Shown here: positions 56,016 through 64,000 of the stretch, piece by piece | How the letters are laid out: every line of letters begins with the position of its first letter | Numbering within the stretch: position 1 is the stretch's first letter | DNA from: Allorhizobium ampelinum S4 | Lineage (GTDB): Bacteria > Pseudomonadota > Alphaproteobacteria > Rhizobiales > Rhizobiaceae | Length of the DNA: 64,000 nucleotides | Assembly: GCF_000016285.1 (NCBI RefSeq) | Contig: NC_011989.1 | Location: 3,573,001 to 3,637,000, forward strand | Direction: 5' to 3' | Notes under the pieces: generated by a model | The model's database searches: none | Told to the model about the DNA's origin: nothing | What the model saw: the letters and a program-made list of their open reading frames with translations, nothing else | Translations under genes and position numbers: made by a program

Positions 56016-57710
56016 TCATGCCGACTGACGAAAATCCAGATCCTCCTCATCCGGACCGCCCATGGAGAGATCGAGGGCAAAGCCCTTGGCTCTCGCCTGC
56101 TGGGCAGCAACCGTCTGAGACGACGTCGGTGTACGGGGTTTTGCCGGTGCAGCCGTCCGGGCTGGCGCAGCACGAGCAGCAACAGTCCGGGTCTGTGGTG
56201 CAGGCTTCTTCTGATGCGCACCATCGACCTTGAAGAAGGCGATGGAGGTTTGCAGTTCCTCGGCCTGAGCAGCCAGTTCTTCAGAGGTTGCAGACATTTC
56301 TTCCGAAGCGCCCGCATTCTGCTGCGTCACCTTGTCGAGCTGCTGGATCGCCTCGTTGATCTGGCTGGCACCGATATCTTGCTCACGGCAAGCCGCCGAG
56401 ATCTCGGAAATCAATTCCGCCGTCTTGCGGATGTCAGGAACCAACCGGGTCAGCATTTCTCCGGCTTCCGTTGCCACCTGTACCGTCTGGCCCGATAGCG
56501 TGCTGATTTCAGCCGCTGCTGCCTGGCTGCGTTCGGCAAGCTTGCGCACTTCAGAGGCAACTACTGCAAAGCCCTTGCCATGCTCACCCGCACGGGCGGC
56601 TTCAACCGCCGCATTCAAGGCCAGAAGATCGGTCTGACGAGCGATTTCCTGGACGATCGAGATCTTCTCGGCAATCGTGCGCATCGCACCAACCGCACGG
56701 TTGACCGCTTCGCCAGAGGTTTCTGCATCCTTGGAGGACTGGCGGGCGATCTTTTCAGTCTGGGCCGCATTGTCAGCATTCTGCTTGATATTGGCCGCCA
56801 TCTCTTCCATCGAGGCAGAAGCTTCTTCGGCAGATGACGCCTGTTCCGTTGCGCCCTGGCTGACCTGCTCGGAGGCAGACGATAGCTGCTGGCTACCCGA
56901 AGACACATTGTCGGATGCTGACAGCGCATCGCCAACCACGCCGCGAAGACGCTCGATCATCGTGTTGACATATTGCAGCATGTCACCGATTTCATCGCGT
57001 GAGCGGATTTGGGCAAACTCCGTCAGGTCGCCATCGGCAACCTTGCGCACAGCCACAACCGCACGATTGATACCGCCGGTGACGCTGATGACAATCCAGA
57101 CCGCTGCCATAACGGCAATAACGGAGGCGGCAATCGACAGGGACAAAAGCATCAACCGGGTGCTGGCATATTCGGCATCGCCGGCAGCGTCAGCATCGCG
57201 CAGGCGGGACTGTTCCAGGCTGACGACTTGCGACAGGAGATCGTCGATTTCATTGACAGCCTTGCGGTTTTCACCCGTCGAGACTCTCAGTGCGCCCGCA
57301 GTATCGCCAGCGATTGTCAAAGCCTTGATCTGGTCGTCGGTCTTTCGGAAGTCGGCTTCCACGACGGCAAGCTTGTTCCAGAATACCTTGCCTTCTTCCG
57401 TCGCCTTGGCCATCACGGCTGCAAAAGCCTGGTCGAATTCGGCACGCGACGCATTGGCCTTGACGATACTGGATTTTATTTCGTCCTCGGATTGCGCCAG
57501 CTGAACATTCTTTTGCTGACGCAATTGCTGAAGTTGCTCCATCTGGAGCTGTTGAGCCAAGCGCAACCGTTCCACAGGACCTTCAAGCGTATTGCCCATG
57601 GCATCGTTCATCGAGCCCAGACTTTGAATTCCGAGAACCGAACTGGCAATCAGCAACGCGACGACGATGCCGAAAGCCAACCCCAGCTTCATTTTGATTG
57701 TAAACCGCAT
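56016..57710 (-). CDS. Methyl-accepting chemotaxis protein with one HAMP unit
   Basis: A 564-residue chemoreceptor starting at ATG 57710, with GAGG seven bases upstream overlapping the end of cheW. Membrane segments lie at about 8-30 and 187-210; the sensor is helical and has no recognised ligand. A single HAMP ([25 protein letters not shown]) leads directly into [24 protein letters not shown], after which it matches the receptor at 52028 at nearly every residue, including the Pro/Ala-rich tail. The DNA of these regions is also nearly the same, which suggests recent duplication or gene conversion. Confidence 0.94.
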   Translation of the reverse strand: MRFTIKMKLGLAFGIVVALLIASSVLGIQSLGSMNDAMGNTLEGPVERLRLAQQLQMEQLQQLRQQKNVQLAQSEDEIKSSIVKANASRAEFDQAFAAVMAKATEEGKVFWNKLAVVEADFRKTDDQIKALTIAGDTAGALRVSTGENRKAVNEIDDLLSQVVSLEQSRLRDADAAGDAEYASTRLMLLSLSIAASVIAVMAAVWIVISVTGGINRAVVAVRKVADGDLTEFAQIRSRDEIGDMLQYVNTMIERLRGVVGDALSASDNVSSGSQQLSSASEQVSQGATEQASSAEEASASMEEMAANIKQNADNAAQTEKIARQSSKDAETSGEAVNRAVGAMRTIAEKISIVQEIARQTDLLALNAAVEAARAGEHGKGFAVVASEVRKLAERSQAAAAEISTLSGQTVQVATEAGEMLTRLVPDIRKTAELISEISAACREQDIGASQINEAIQQLDKVTQQNAGASEEMSATSEELAAQAEELQTSIAFFKVDGAHQKKPAPQTRTVAARAAPARTAAPAKPRTPTSSQTVAAQQARAKGFALDLSMGGPDEEDLDFRQSA

Positions 57711-57718
57711 AACAGACC

Positions 57719-58246
57719 TCAATTTGTTGCCAGACCAGCCGCTGAAGCGGCGATCCGGTCACTGGTGCTGGAGAAAATTGCCTGGAGATTGGGGAGAATG
57801 ATGAACTCTCCATCCCGTTTGACCAGGCATTCAATGAAGTCGGGACGCCAACGCATGCCGACGCTGGGGGGCGGTTCGCTGGCGGAGTGCGCCAATGTCG
57901 TGACTTCGAACACCCGGTCCGTGCGAATGCCGGTCAGGGTGGTTTCGCCATCGAGATCAAGCTCAATGACGATGATACGGCTGTCGATGGTCGGCTCCGT
58001 CGCTTCCATGCCGAAGGCCAGCCGGATATCGGCCAGCGGAATGACCTTGCCGCGGAAGTTGATGACGCTGGAGACGAAAGGCTTTGCGCCGGGCACTTTG
58101 GTTTCCGGCAGGAGATCGATAATCTCCTGCACGGTGATGGCCTCAATCGCAAACGTCTCACCGTTCAGATTGAACGTCAGCACGGCGACTTCGTCGCGGT
58201 CCGCCCAGAAATGCTGGAAATCATGTTTGCCGGGTACGATGCTCAT
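57719..58246 (-). CDS. cheW: Chemotaxis coupling protein CheW
   Basis: A second CheW of 175 residues, longer at the N-terminus than its partner at 51532. Blocks are [58 protein letters not shown] in parts, RIIVIELDL and [12 protein letters not shown]. It overlaps the cheA stop in ATGA and its end carries the ribosome site of the following receptor. It differs clearly from the other CheW, so the two may sort to different receptor arrays. Confidence 0.95.
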   Translation of the reverse strand: MSIVPGKHDFQHFWADRDEVAVLTFNLNGETFAIEAITVQEIIDLLPETKVPGAKPFVSSVINFRGKVIPLADIRLAFGMEATEPTIDSRIIVIELDLDGETTLTGIRTDRVFEVTTLAHSASEPPPSVGMRWRPDFIECLVKRDGEFIILPNLQAIFSSTSDRIAASAAGLATN

Positions 58247-60300
58247 CCTGCTACACGCAATTGCGCCTCCTGCTGTTGGCCTGCGTTGACCAGATGCGTC
58301 ACATCCAGGATCAGCGCGACACTGCCGTCACCCAGAATGGTCGCACCCGAGAAAGTCACGACGTCGTGGTGAAGCTTGGACATGGATTTGATGACGGTCT
58401 GGTGATCGCCAATGATCTGGTCGACCACCAGGCCGACGCGCTCATCGCCGGTCGAGATCACCACGACCTTCTGGAACGGATCAGGCTGCGTTCCCGTGCG
58501 GAACAGATCCCTGAGCCGTAGGAAAGGAACCAGACTGTCGCGCAGCGAAATGAAACTGCGGCCCCTGGAGCGCAGATCGTCCTCGATCGACAGTTCCAGG
58601 CATTCCTCGACCGCCGACAGCGGAATGACGTAGCAGCCAGTACCGACGCGCACCAAAAGACCGTCAATGATCGCCAGCGTCAGCGGAATGCGCAGGGAGA
58701 CTTCCGAGCCCTTGCCGTTTTCACTGCGGATGTCGATCACCCCGCGCAGGGCCTCGACGGTTTTCTTCACCACATCCATGCCGACGCCACGTCCGGAAAG
58801 ATTGGTGATCGTCTGGGCGGTGGAAAAGCCCGGCTGGAAGATCAGCTGCAACAATTCCTGGTCCATCAGCTGCTGGCCCGGCTGGATCAGCCCCGAGGAT
58901 TCCGCCTTGGCCCGGACCCGGTCACGGTTGATGCCACGGCCATCGTCCTTGATGGTGATGATCACTTCGCCGCCGGATTGATGGGCCGACAGCACCACCT
59001 TGCCCGCCTTGTTCTTACCAGCCGCCAATCGTTCTTCCGGCGGCTCGAGCCCGTGGTCGATGGAATTGCGCACCAGATGCACCAGTGGATCGGCCAGCCG
59101 CTCGATAACGGTCTTGTCCACTTCCGTGGTTTCGCCTTCCGTCTCCAGTTCGATGACCTTGCCGGTCTCGCGAGCAAGATCGTGGACAAGGCGACGGAAG
59201 CGGGTGAACAGGCTGCCAACCGGCACCATGCGCAACACCATCATCGTATCGCGCAACTCCCCGGAGAGCCGCTCAACGTCTTCCGAAACGGACCGCAGCA
59301 TGATGTCGGCGCTGGTATTGGCCAGCTGCGACAGGCGGGACTGGGCAATCACCAGCTCACCGACCCTGTCCATCAATTCGTCAAGCCGCTCAGCCGGAAC
59401 GCGGACATTTTCGGCGGCGCGGCCATGCTTGGCGTCATTGGAACCAGTCTGAGCAGCGGCAGGTGGAGCGGCCTGAGCCTGGCTTGGCGGCTGCTTGTTG
59501 TCAGATGCCACCGGCACGGCAACAGCCTGTTCGGCTGGATCATCGGCGGCAATGGTCTCGGAAGAGACAGCGGTCGCTTCCTCAGTCAGTTCGAGATCCA
59601 TGTCATCCATGACGAAGATGAAGACATCCTCGATATCCGACTTCGGCTTTTCGGTAACAAGCTCCACGCTCCAGCCGATATAAAGATCGGCAGGTGAAAT
59701 CTCCTCAAGACCCGGGATAGCGCTCAAATCCGCTTTAACGGTGCATTTTCCAAGGTCGCGAAGCTCATTCAGAAGGCCGAGTGGATTGGTGCCATTGACC
59801 ATGGAATTGGCTGGCAGCCGGAATTTCATCCGCCATGTCGTCGTTGCCGACCGGGCTGCCGGCTGCGGCTTGGCGGCTCCGCCATTGCCGGGCTTTGCAG
59901 CCGGCAACGCATGCGCATTGCCACCATGGTCGCCGACCGCGTCCTGCAACTTGGCCAGCAGCCGCTCTCCAGCGGCTTCATGATCGCCATTGGGTGTGGC
60001 AACCAAAGCCTTCATATGGTCCTGGGCGTCGAGAACGGCTGCAACAAGCTCGGCGGTTGCCGGTACTTCACCCTTGCGGACGCGGTCGAAAGCGGTTTCG
60101 CAATGGTGGGTGAAAGCGGCCAGAGCCTCGAAGCCAAACATGGCTCCGGATCCCTTCAGGGTATGAAGACCGCGGAACACCGAATCGATCTGATCTTGAT
60201 TGGACAGGTCATGCAAGAGGTCGAGCAGGCCATTTTCGATCTGCTCGAACAGCTCTGCTGCTTCTGTCCTGAAAACCTGAATGGGATCCAGATTGGTCAT
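58243..60300 (-). CDS. cheA: Chemotaxis histidine kinase CheA
   Basis: CheA phosphorylates CheY and CheB in response to receptor state. The 685-residue protein has P1 with phospho-His46 (GLHTLKGSGAMFGFEAL), a Pro/Ala-rich linker, a P2-like module (about 145-240), P3 dimerisation (RVPAERLDELMDRVGELVIAQSRLSQL), the P4 kinase with N box HLVRNSIDHGLEPPEER, G1 DDGRGINRDRV and G2 GRGVGMDVVKK, and the P5 CheW-like domain. It overlaps cheY upstream and cheW downstream in 4-base junctions. Confidence 0.97.
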   Translation of the reverse strand: MTNLDPIQVFRTEAAELFEQIENGLLDLLHDLSNQDQIDSVFRGLHTLKGSGAMFGFEALAAFTHHCETAFDRVRKGEVPATAELVAAVLDAQDHMKALVATPNGDHEAAGERLLAKLQDAVGDHGGNAHALPAAKPGNGGAAKPQPAARSATTTWRMKFRLPANSMVNGTNPLGLLNELRDLGKCTVKADLSAIPGLEEISPADLYIGWSVELVTEKPKSDIEDVFIFVMDDMDLELTEEATAVSSETIAADDPAEQAVAVPVASDNKQPPSQAQAAPPAAAQTGSNDAKHGRAAENVRVPAERLDELMDRVGELVIAQSRLSQLANTSADIMLRSVSEDVERLSGELRDTMMVLRMVPVGSLFTRFRRLVHDLARETGKVIELETEGETTEVDKTVIERLADPLVHLVRNSIDHGLEPPEERLAAGKNKAGKVVLSAHQSGGEVIITIKDDGRGINRDRVRAKAESSGLIQPGQQLMDQELLQLIFQPGFSTAQTITNLSGRGVGMDVVKKTVEALRGVIDIRSENGKGSEVSLRIPLTLAIIDGLLVRVGTGCYVIPLSAVEECLELSIEDDLRSRGRSFISLRDSLVPFLRLRDLFRTGTQPDPFQKVVVISTGDERVGLVVDQIIGDHQTVIKSMSKLHHDVVTFSGATILGDGSVALILDVTHLVNAGQQQEAQLRVAG

Positions 60301-60665
60301 TTGCCGAGAACCTTTCTAGCAATTTTCACCAGCTGTTCGGCATCGAACGGCTTGGTGATCCAGCCGGTCGCACCAGCGGCCTTGGCCCTGTTTTTCATGT
60401 CGGCGTCGGATTCGGTTGTCAGGAAGATGATCGGAATACCCGTATGGGCCGGAGACCGGCGCAGAGCCTCGATCATCGCCAAACCGTTCATGTTGGGCAT
60501 GTTGAGGTCGGTAACGATCAGATCGAACTGCGATGACTTGGCCTTGTTCAGACCATCCAATCCATCGACGGCTTCGGTCACCTTGTAGCCGGCATTGGTC
60601 AAGGCGATCTTCGTTGTCATGCGGATGCTGGCGGAATCGTCAACGGTGAGAATATGGGCACTCAT
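60297..60665 (-). CDS. cheY: Chemotaxis response regulator CheY
   Basis: A 122-residue single-domain receiver that binds the flagellar switch or acts as a phosphate sink. The acidic pair is Asp9-Asp10 (TVDDSASIR), phospho-Asp is Asp53 (VTDLNMPNMNG), with Thr in FLTTES and Lys in ITKPFD. Its ATG is at 60665, after GAAAGG, overlapping nothing but lying 4 bases after the STAS stop. It is followed directly by cheA (ATGA overlap). Confidence 0.96.
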   Translation of the reverse strand: MSAHILTVDDSASIRMTTKIALTNAGYKVTEAVDGLDGLNKAKSSQFDLIVTDLNMPNMNGLAMIEALRRSPAHTGIPIIFLTTESDADMKNRAKAAGATGWITKPFDAEQLVKIARKVLGK

Positions 60666-60669
60666 GGCA

Positions 60670-60996
60670 TTACCTTTCATGTAACCAGAAAAATCGAGCC
60701 GACGGATCCATGTCGGTCAAGAAGCCGCTACGCTCCAGCGTGGACAGAACACCACCAGCCGCAGCGCTTTGCAGCGTGAGGTCCTGGCCATTCGTTTGCG
60801 CAGACATGCGTGCCGCTTCAATCAATTGAATAAAACTCAGGTCAACCTCTGCGTCTACGGGGATATCGATAACGACGGCCTGACCAGTCGAAAGGCCTGT
60901 CAGGAGCTGATCCCGGGTGGTCTGCACAGTGCGAATGGTCAGCGCCTGTGGCAAGGCAATGGTCTCATGCGGCAATGTTTGCGTTATCATCGTCAT
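60670..60996 (-). CDS. STAS domain protein
   Basis: A 108-residue STAS domain protein starting at ATG 60996 (MTMITQTLPHETIALPQALTIRTVQTTRDQLL) with AGGA upstream. The pattern VVIDIPVDAEVDLSFIQLIEAARM is the STAS beta-strand and loop in which a Ser/Thr is normally phosphorylated in anti-sigma antagonists; here the loop reads DAEVDLSF with Ser in the usual place. STAS proteins of this kind occur in some alphaproteobacterial che operons; the role is unknown. It overlaps the HD-GYP gene stop in ATGA. Confidence 0.85.
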   Translation of the reverse strand: MTMITQTLPHETIALPQALTIRTVQTTRDQLLTGLSTGQAVVIDIPVDAEVDLSFIQLIEAARMSAQTNGQDLTLQSAAAGGVLSTLERSGFLTDMDPSARFFWLHER

Positions 60997-62153
60997 TCCC
61001 GTCCTGCTGGCTGGGGTGTTGATCGGTATTTCGTCTGCTTCTGGAGGCAAAGGGCGTTTTCAGGATGGGCGGCATCTAGCGACGGCGCCCCTTTCATATG
61101 GATCCTCATATCTGTCTCACGCGCTCCCATGACTGAGGCAATTTTTGACCATTGCCGCTCAAACGCTTCGACGCAGTCCGGATCGAAATGACGACCCTTT
61201 TCGCACCTGATGTGATCCAGCGCGTCTTGCAGCGACCAGGCTGGCTTGTAGGCACGGGGCGAACACAAAGCGTCGAACACATCCGCGAGCGCGACAATGC
61301 GCGCTTCCAGCGGAATGTCCCGTCCCGACAATCCCTTCGGATAGCCGGTTCCATCCCATTTCTCATGATGCCCACCAGCAATCCGCTCGGCGACCCGCAA
61401 CAGATCGGAGGTCCCGTTCTCCAGGATCTTCACGCCGATATCGACATGCCTGCGCATCATGTCCCGTTCGCTGTCGGTCAACCGACCGGGCTTGGACAGG
61501 ACACCATCGGGAATGCCGATCTTGCCGACATCGTGCAGCGGAGCCGCCAGATAGATCTTGCGCTGCCGGTCCTCATCGAGCCCAAGATCCTGCGCCAGCA
61601 GCCTGGAGATCTGCGCCACACGCGAGACATGATCACCAGTTTCCCCGTCGCGATATTCCATGGCTCGGGCCAGACGCCAGATCAGTTCCTCTTCGCTGGC
61701 AACAAGTGCCGCGGATTTCGCCGTCACGGCAGCAGCAAGGCCATCAGCCCGCAACGACAGTTCGACCTGGGCACGCCGCAGGCTCAAAAGGTTCCGCGCA
61801 CGGGCCTTCAACTCGACCGGATCGGCGGATTTCCGCAGAAAATCCGTCGCCCCAGCTTCCAGCGCATTCAAGCAGACTGCCGTTTCAGTTTCCGAAGTGA
61901 TCATCAAAATTGGCACCAGCTCATAGGTCGGCATGGCACGCAAAGCGGTAATCACCTCGAGACCGGAGCGCTTCGGCATATTGTAATCCACCAGCACCAG
62001 GTCGAATTGCCGGGTCTCACAAACGCGAATGGCTTCCTCTGGATCGGCGAAAGTTTCCACCTCCAGACCTGTAATTTCAAGGAGTTCCAGACGCAGTGCC
62101 AGCAATGTGGATCGGCTGTCGTCTATCACAACGGCATGCAAGGGAAGCTCCAT
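60993..62153 (-). CDS. Two-domain response regulator with HD-GYP domain
   Basis: A 386-residue protein that should bind c-di-GMP turnover to a phosphosignal. The receiver has VIDDSRSTL and phospho-Asp56 (LVDYNMPKRSG); the HD-GYP domain has GDHVSRVAQIS, HDVGKIGIPDGVL and HHEKWDGTGYPKGL, i.e. intact HD and GYP motifs, so phosphodiesterase activity is likely. I chose ATG 62153 (MELPLHAVVIDD). It is the first gene of the che operon, so the cognate kinase may be CheA. Confidence 0.9.
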   Translation of the reverse strand: MELPLHAVVIDDSRSTLLALRLELLEITGLEVETFADPEEAIRVCETRQFDLVLVDYNMPKRSGLEVITALRAMPTYELVPILMITSETETAVCLNALEAGATDFLRKSADPVELKARARNLLSLRRAQVELSLRADGLAAAVTAKSAALVASEEELIWRLARAMEYRDGETGDHVSRVAQISRLLAQDLGLDEDRQRKIYLAAPLHDVGKIGIPDGVLSKPGRLTDSERDMMRRHVDIGVKILENGTSDLLRVAERIAGGHHEKWDGTGYPKGLSGRDIPLEARIVALADVFDALCSPRAYKPAWSLQDALDHIRCEKGRHFDPDCVEAFERQWSKIASVMGARETDMRIHMKGAPSLDAAHPENALCLQKQTKYRSTPQPAGRE

Positions 62154-62570
62154 TCCGCCATGACGGCTTGGGCAGGCACGGTGACATGCGCATGTTCCCA
62201 TGCGATGCGACAAGCCATCTCAAGCACTGTTAATATCTGTGAATTTTTTGGGACCATTCCGCATCATGCGGGGAGCGAATTCCGGAACATTGTGGCAGAG
62301 CCCTAAATATTTCCAGATTTCTGAATCGAATTCTCACGTTAGTAAGTTAAGATAGAGCTAACACTGTTAGGCCACAACTATATTTAATTGACAGCTCTAA
62401 TAAGCCATAGGATTTTGGGGTTTATTAACGCGTTGTTTTCGTTGATTCATCCCATATTTTTTTGACAAAAAACAACCAATGGGCGTAAAAAACTTCCTGA
62501 CGTCGACGGATCACATGCCCCGAAAACAGACAGGATCAGACCCGCCAATTGTGGCATACCATACTTTGCC
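62154..62570. other. Promoter region of the chemotaxis operon
   Basis: No gene is visible. Four copies of GTTA/TAAC-type half-sites lie in 33 bases at 62338-62370: GTTAG, GTTAA, CTAAC and GTTAG. The A/T-rich block at 62400-62480 is unusual for this window. It must contain the che operon promoter; no consensus box could be fixed by eye. Confidence 0.5.
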
Positions 62571-63791
62571 TCAACCACCTGCATCATCGGTGAGCCAGCG
62601 AATCACGCCAACAGCCGCCGCCCGGCCGGTGGCAAAGCAAGCGGTCAACAGATAGCCGCCGGTTGGCGCTTCCCAATCCAGCATTTCTCCGGCCAGGAAC
62701 AGGCCAGGCCGATCCACCAGCATGTAATTGCTGTCGATCCCACTCCAGTTGACACCACCTGCCGAGGAAATCGCTTCCGCCAGCGGTCTTGGCCGCAGCA
62801 GCGGCACCGGCAAAGCCTTGATGAGACCCGCAAGCGATGTGGCATCCCGGGTGGCGATATCGGGTGCGACCTCCCGCAACAGCGCTGCCTTGACGCCATC
62901 CAGAGAGGCTGCCTTACGAAGCCTTGTCGAGAGACTGGCCTTTGCGGGTTGACGGGTGAGATCCTCCGCCAGTTTTTCAAGCCGCTTGCCGGGTGCAAGA
63001 TCGAGCAGAAGCTCTGCCTTGCCATGATGGCGAAGATCATCGCGCAGGGCTGCCGCATGGGCATAGACCAGGCTACCCTCGATCCCATGCCGGGAAATGA
63101 CGAATTCGCCCTGACTCTGACCCGACCTAGACGTGGCGACAACCGATTTGATCGGCTGGCCGGCAAACCTTTCACGGAACACATCGCTCCAGGCGACGTC
63201 GAAGCCGCAATTGGCAGGCTTGAAATCCGTGACTGCAACGCCGGTGCCGCGCAGCCACGGCACCCAGGCGGCGTCCGAGCCCAGACGCGGCCAACTCGCC
63301 CCGCCCAGCGCCAAAACCACCGCATCTGCCATAACAGTGACATCGCCATCCGGCGTTGCAAACCGATAGCCATTTTCCGAAAAGCCGGTCCAACGGTGGC
63401 GGGTGCGGATCATCACGCCCCGATCCTGCAATGCCTTGATCCAGGCCCGAAGCAGTGGCGAGGCCTTCATCGCCTTTGGAAAGACCCGGCCCGACGAGCC
63501 GATGAAGGTCTCCGTTCCAAGATCCGCCGCCCAGGCGCGCACATCGTCCGGCGTAAAATCATCGAGAGCAGCCTTTAAATGGCTTCCGGCCTCCCCGAAG
63601 CGGCTCGAAAACCGTGCATACTCTTCGGAATGGGTGATATTCAGGCCCGATTTCCCGGCCAGGAGAAATTTCCGGGCCAGTGTCGGCATTGCTTCATAGA
63701 TCGTTACGGTCAAACCAGCCCGTGACAGACAATCCGCCGCCATCAGCCCCGCTGGCCCCCCGCCGATGATTGCAACCGTCTTCCCTGTCAT
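62571..63791 (-). CDS. BaiN/HI0933-type flavoprotein
   Basis: A 406-residue FAD-dependent oxidoreductase of the family formerly called HI0933 (BaiN, TIGR03862-type). The FAD fold starts KTVAIIGGGPAGLMAADCLSRAG and ends with GLFLAGEMLDWEAPTGGYLLTACFATGRAAA. The middle has KFLLAGKSGLNITHSE and VVLALGGASWPRLGSDA. I chose ATG 63791 (MTGKTVAIIGG) with AAGG upstream; a longer start at 63836 lacks a site. Substrate and partner are unknown for most members. Confidence 0.9.
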   Translation of the reverse strand: MTGKTVAIIGGGPAGLMAADCLSRAGLTVTIYEAMPTLARKFLLAGKSGLNITHSEEYARFSSRFGEAGSHLKAALDDFTPDDVRAWAADLGTETFIGSSGRVFPKAMKASPLLRAWIKALQDRGVMIRTRHRWTGFSENGYRFATPDGDVTVMADAVVLALGGASWPRLGSDAAWVPWLRGTGVAVTDFKPANCGFDVAWSDVFRERFAGQPIKSVVATSRSGQSQGEFVISRHGIEGSLVYAHAAALRDDLRHHGKAELLLDLAPGKRLEKLAEDLTRQPAKASLSTRLRKAASLDGVKAALLREVAPDIATRDATSLAGLIKALPVPLLRPRPLAEAISSAGGVNWSGIDSNYMLVDRPGLFLAGEMLDWEAPTGGYLLTACFATGRAAAVGVIRWLTDDAGG

Positions 63792-63858
63792 GCCCATGCC
63801 TTGCGTTCCACTATCAGGCGTTTTTGGGCAAAGCACAGGTGAAAAGCAAGCGGAACCC

Positions 63859-64000
63859 TCAGCCGATTGCCATCAGGCTGGCATTGCCTCCGGCAGCCGC
63901 CGTATTGGTGGACACCGAAACCTCCTCGACCAGCCAGTTCAGGCAGTAGGCATCATCAACACCAATTTTCTTAGCCAGCTTATCACTGGAAGCCACCTGG
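63859..64000 (-). CDS. putA: Proline dehydrogenase / P5C dehydrogenase PutA (C-terminal end only)
   Basis: Only the last 46 codons are in the window; the rest lies beyond base 64000. The end AKKIGVDDAYCLNWL, then VSVSTNTAAAGGNASLMAIG, matches the extreme C-terminus of bifunctional PutA, which oxidises proline to glutamate and closes with the NTAAAGGNASLM motif. The reading frame is open to the edge. It is on the same strand as the flavoprotein, 67 bases upstream of it. Confidence 0.85.
   Translation of the reverse strand, partial: QVASSDKLAKKIGVDDAYCLNWLVEEVSVSTNTAAAGGNASLMAIG

Overview
This window looks like chromosomal DNA of an alphaproteobacterium of the family Rhizobiaceae, in the Agrobacterium/Allorhizobium/Rhizobium group. 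The support is the SAM-II riboswitch in front of metA, an RpoH2-type sigma factor, a RirA/Irr-type iron-control box near bacterioferritin, the obgE-proB-proA-nadD-rsfS-rlmH order, the DUF1674-htpX-rsmB-heparinase-purH block, the typical rhizobial palindromic intergenic repeats, and high GC with alphaproteobacterial codon use. The genus is inferred; no 16S gene is present. Nearly everything is core chromosome. There is no prophage, transposase, CRISPR array or secretion cluster.

Layout. 1-3.6 kb (minus strand): a CoxE-like VWA protein cut by the window edge, a GNAT acetyltransferase, metA with a SAM-II riboswitch, and a MoxR ATPase. 4.0-7.3 kb (plus): a small SH3-like protein, ribosomal protein S21, thiamine pyrophosphokinase and a Uup-type ABC-F protein. 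7.3-8.5 kb is a nest of palindromic repeats with one small gene. 8.5-11.3 kb (minus): an ABC exporter-like protein whose ATPase motifs are badly degraded, and an unrecognised AT-richer gene. 11.6-15.2 kb (plus): a TPP riboswitch and thiBPQ thiamine importer. 15.6-20.5 kb: a LysM-containing M48 lipoprotein, rpoH2 and htpG. 20.5-22 kb: bfr and bfd. 21.9-27.2 kb (minus): rlmH, rsfS, nadD, proA, proB, obgE. 27.3-30.2 kb: an EEP-family hydrolase, two coupled GNAT genes, rpmA and rplU. 30.7-33.6 kb: tRNA-Ser(CGA) and a divergent pair of KpsS-like paralogues.

33.7-40.5 kb: purH, a heparinase II/III-domain protein, rsmB, htpX, a DUF1674 protein and a small secreted protein. 40.8-45.5 kb (plus): envC-like murein hydrolase activator, ctpA, a divergent polysaccharide deacetylase and rppH, all cell-envelope or RNA housekeeping. 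A lone ParA-like ATPase follows on the minus strand. 46.6-49.2 kb (plus): a PadR/DUF1700/DUF2807 cassette, then about 300 bases with unusually rich RNA-folding potential in front of a small membrane-anchored protein.

49.5-62.2 kb is one large, tightly packed minus-strand chemotaxis operon: HD-GYP response regulator, STAS protein, cheY, cheA, cheW, three mcp genes, cheW, cheR and cheB, many joined by 4-base stop/start overlaps. The three receptors share almost identical signalling domains but carry one, two and three HAMP-like units. A BaiN-type flavoprotein and the last 46 codons of putA close the window.

Strongest second-look items: the structured RNA candidate at 48.3-48.6 kb, the catalytically degenerate ABC protein at 8.5-10.3 kb, the three receptors with graded HAMP number, the orphan gene with a palindromic operator at 10.5-11.4 kb, and two perfect palindromes at 17.07-17.17 kb.
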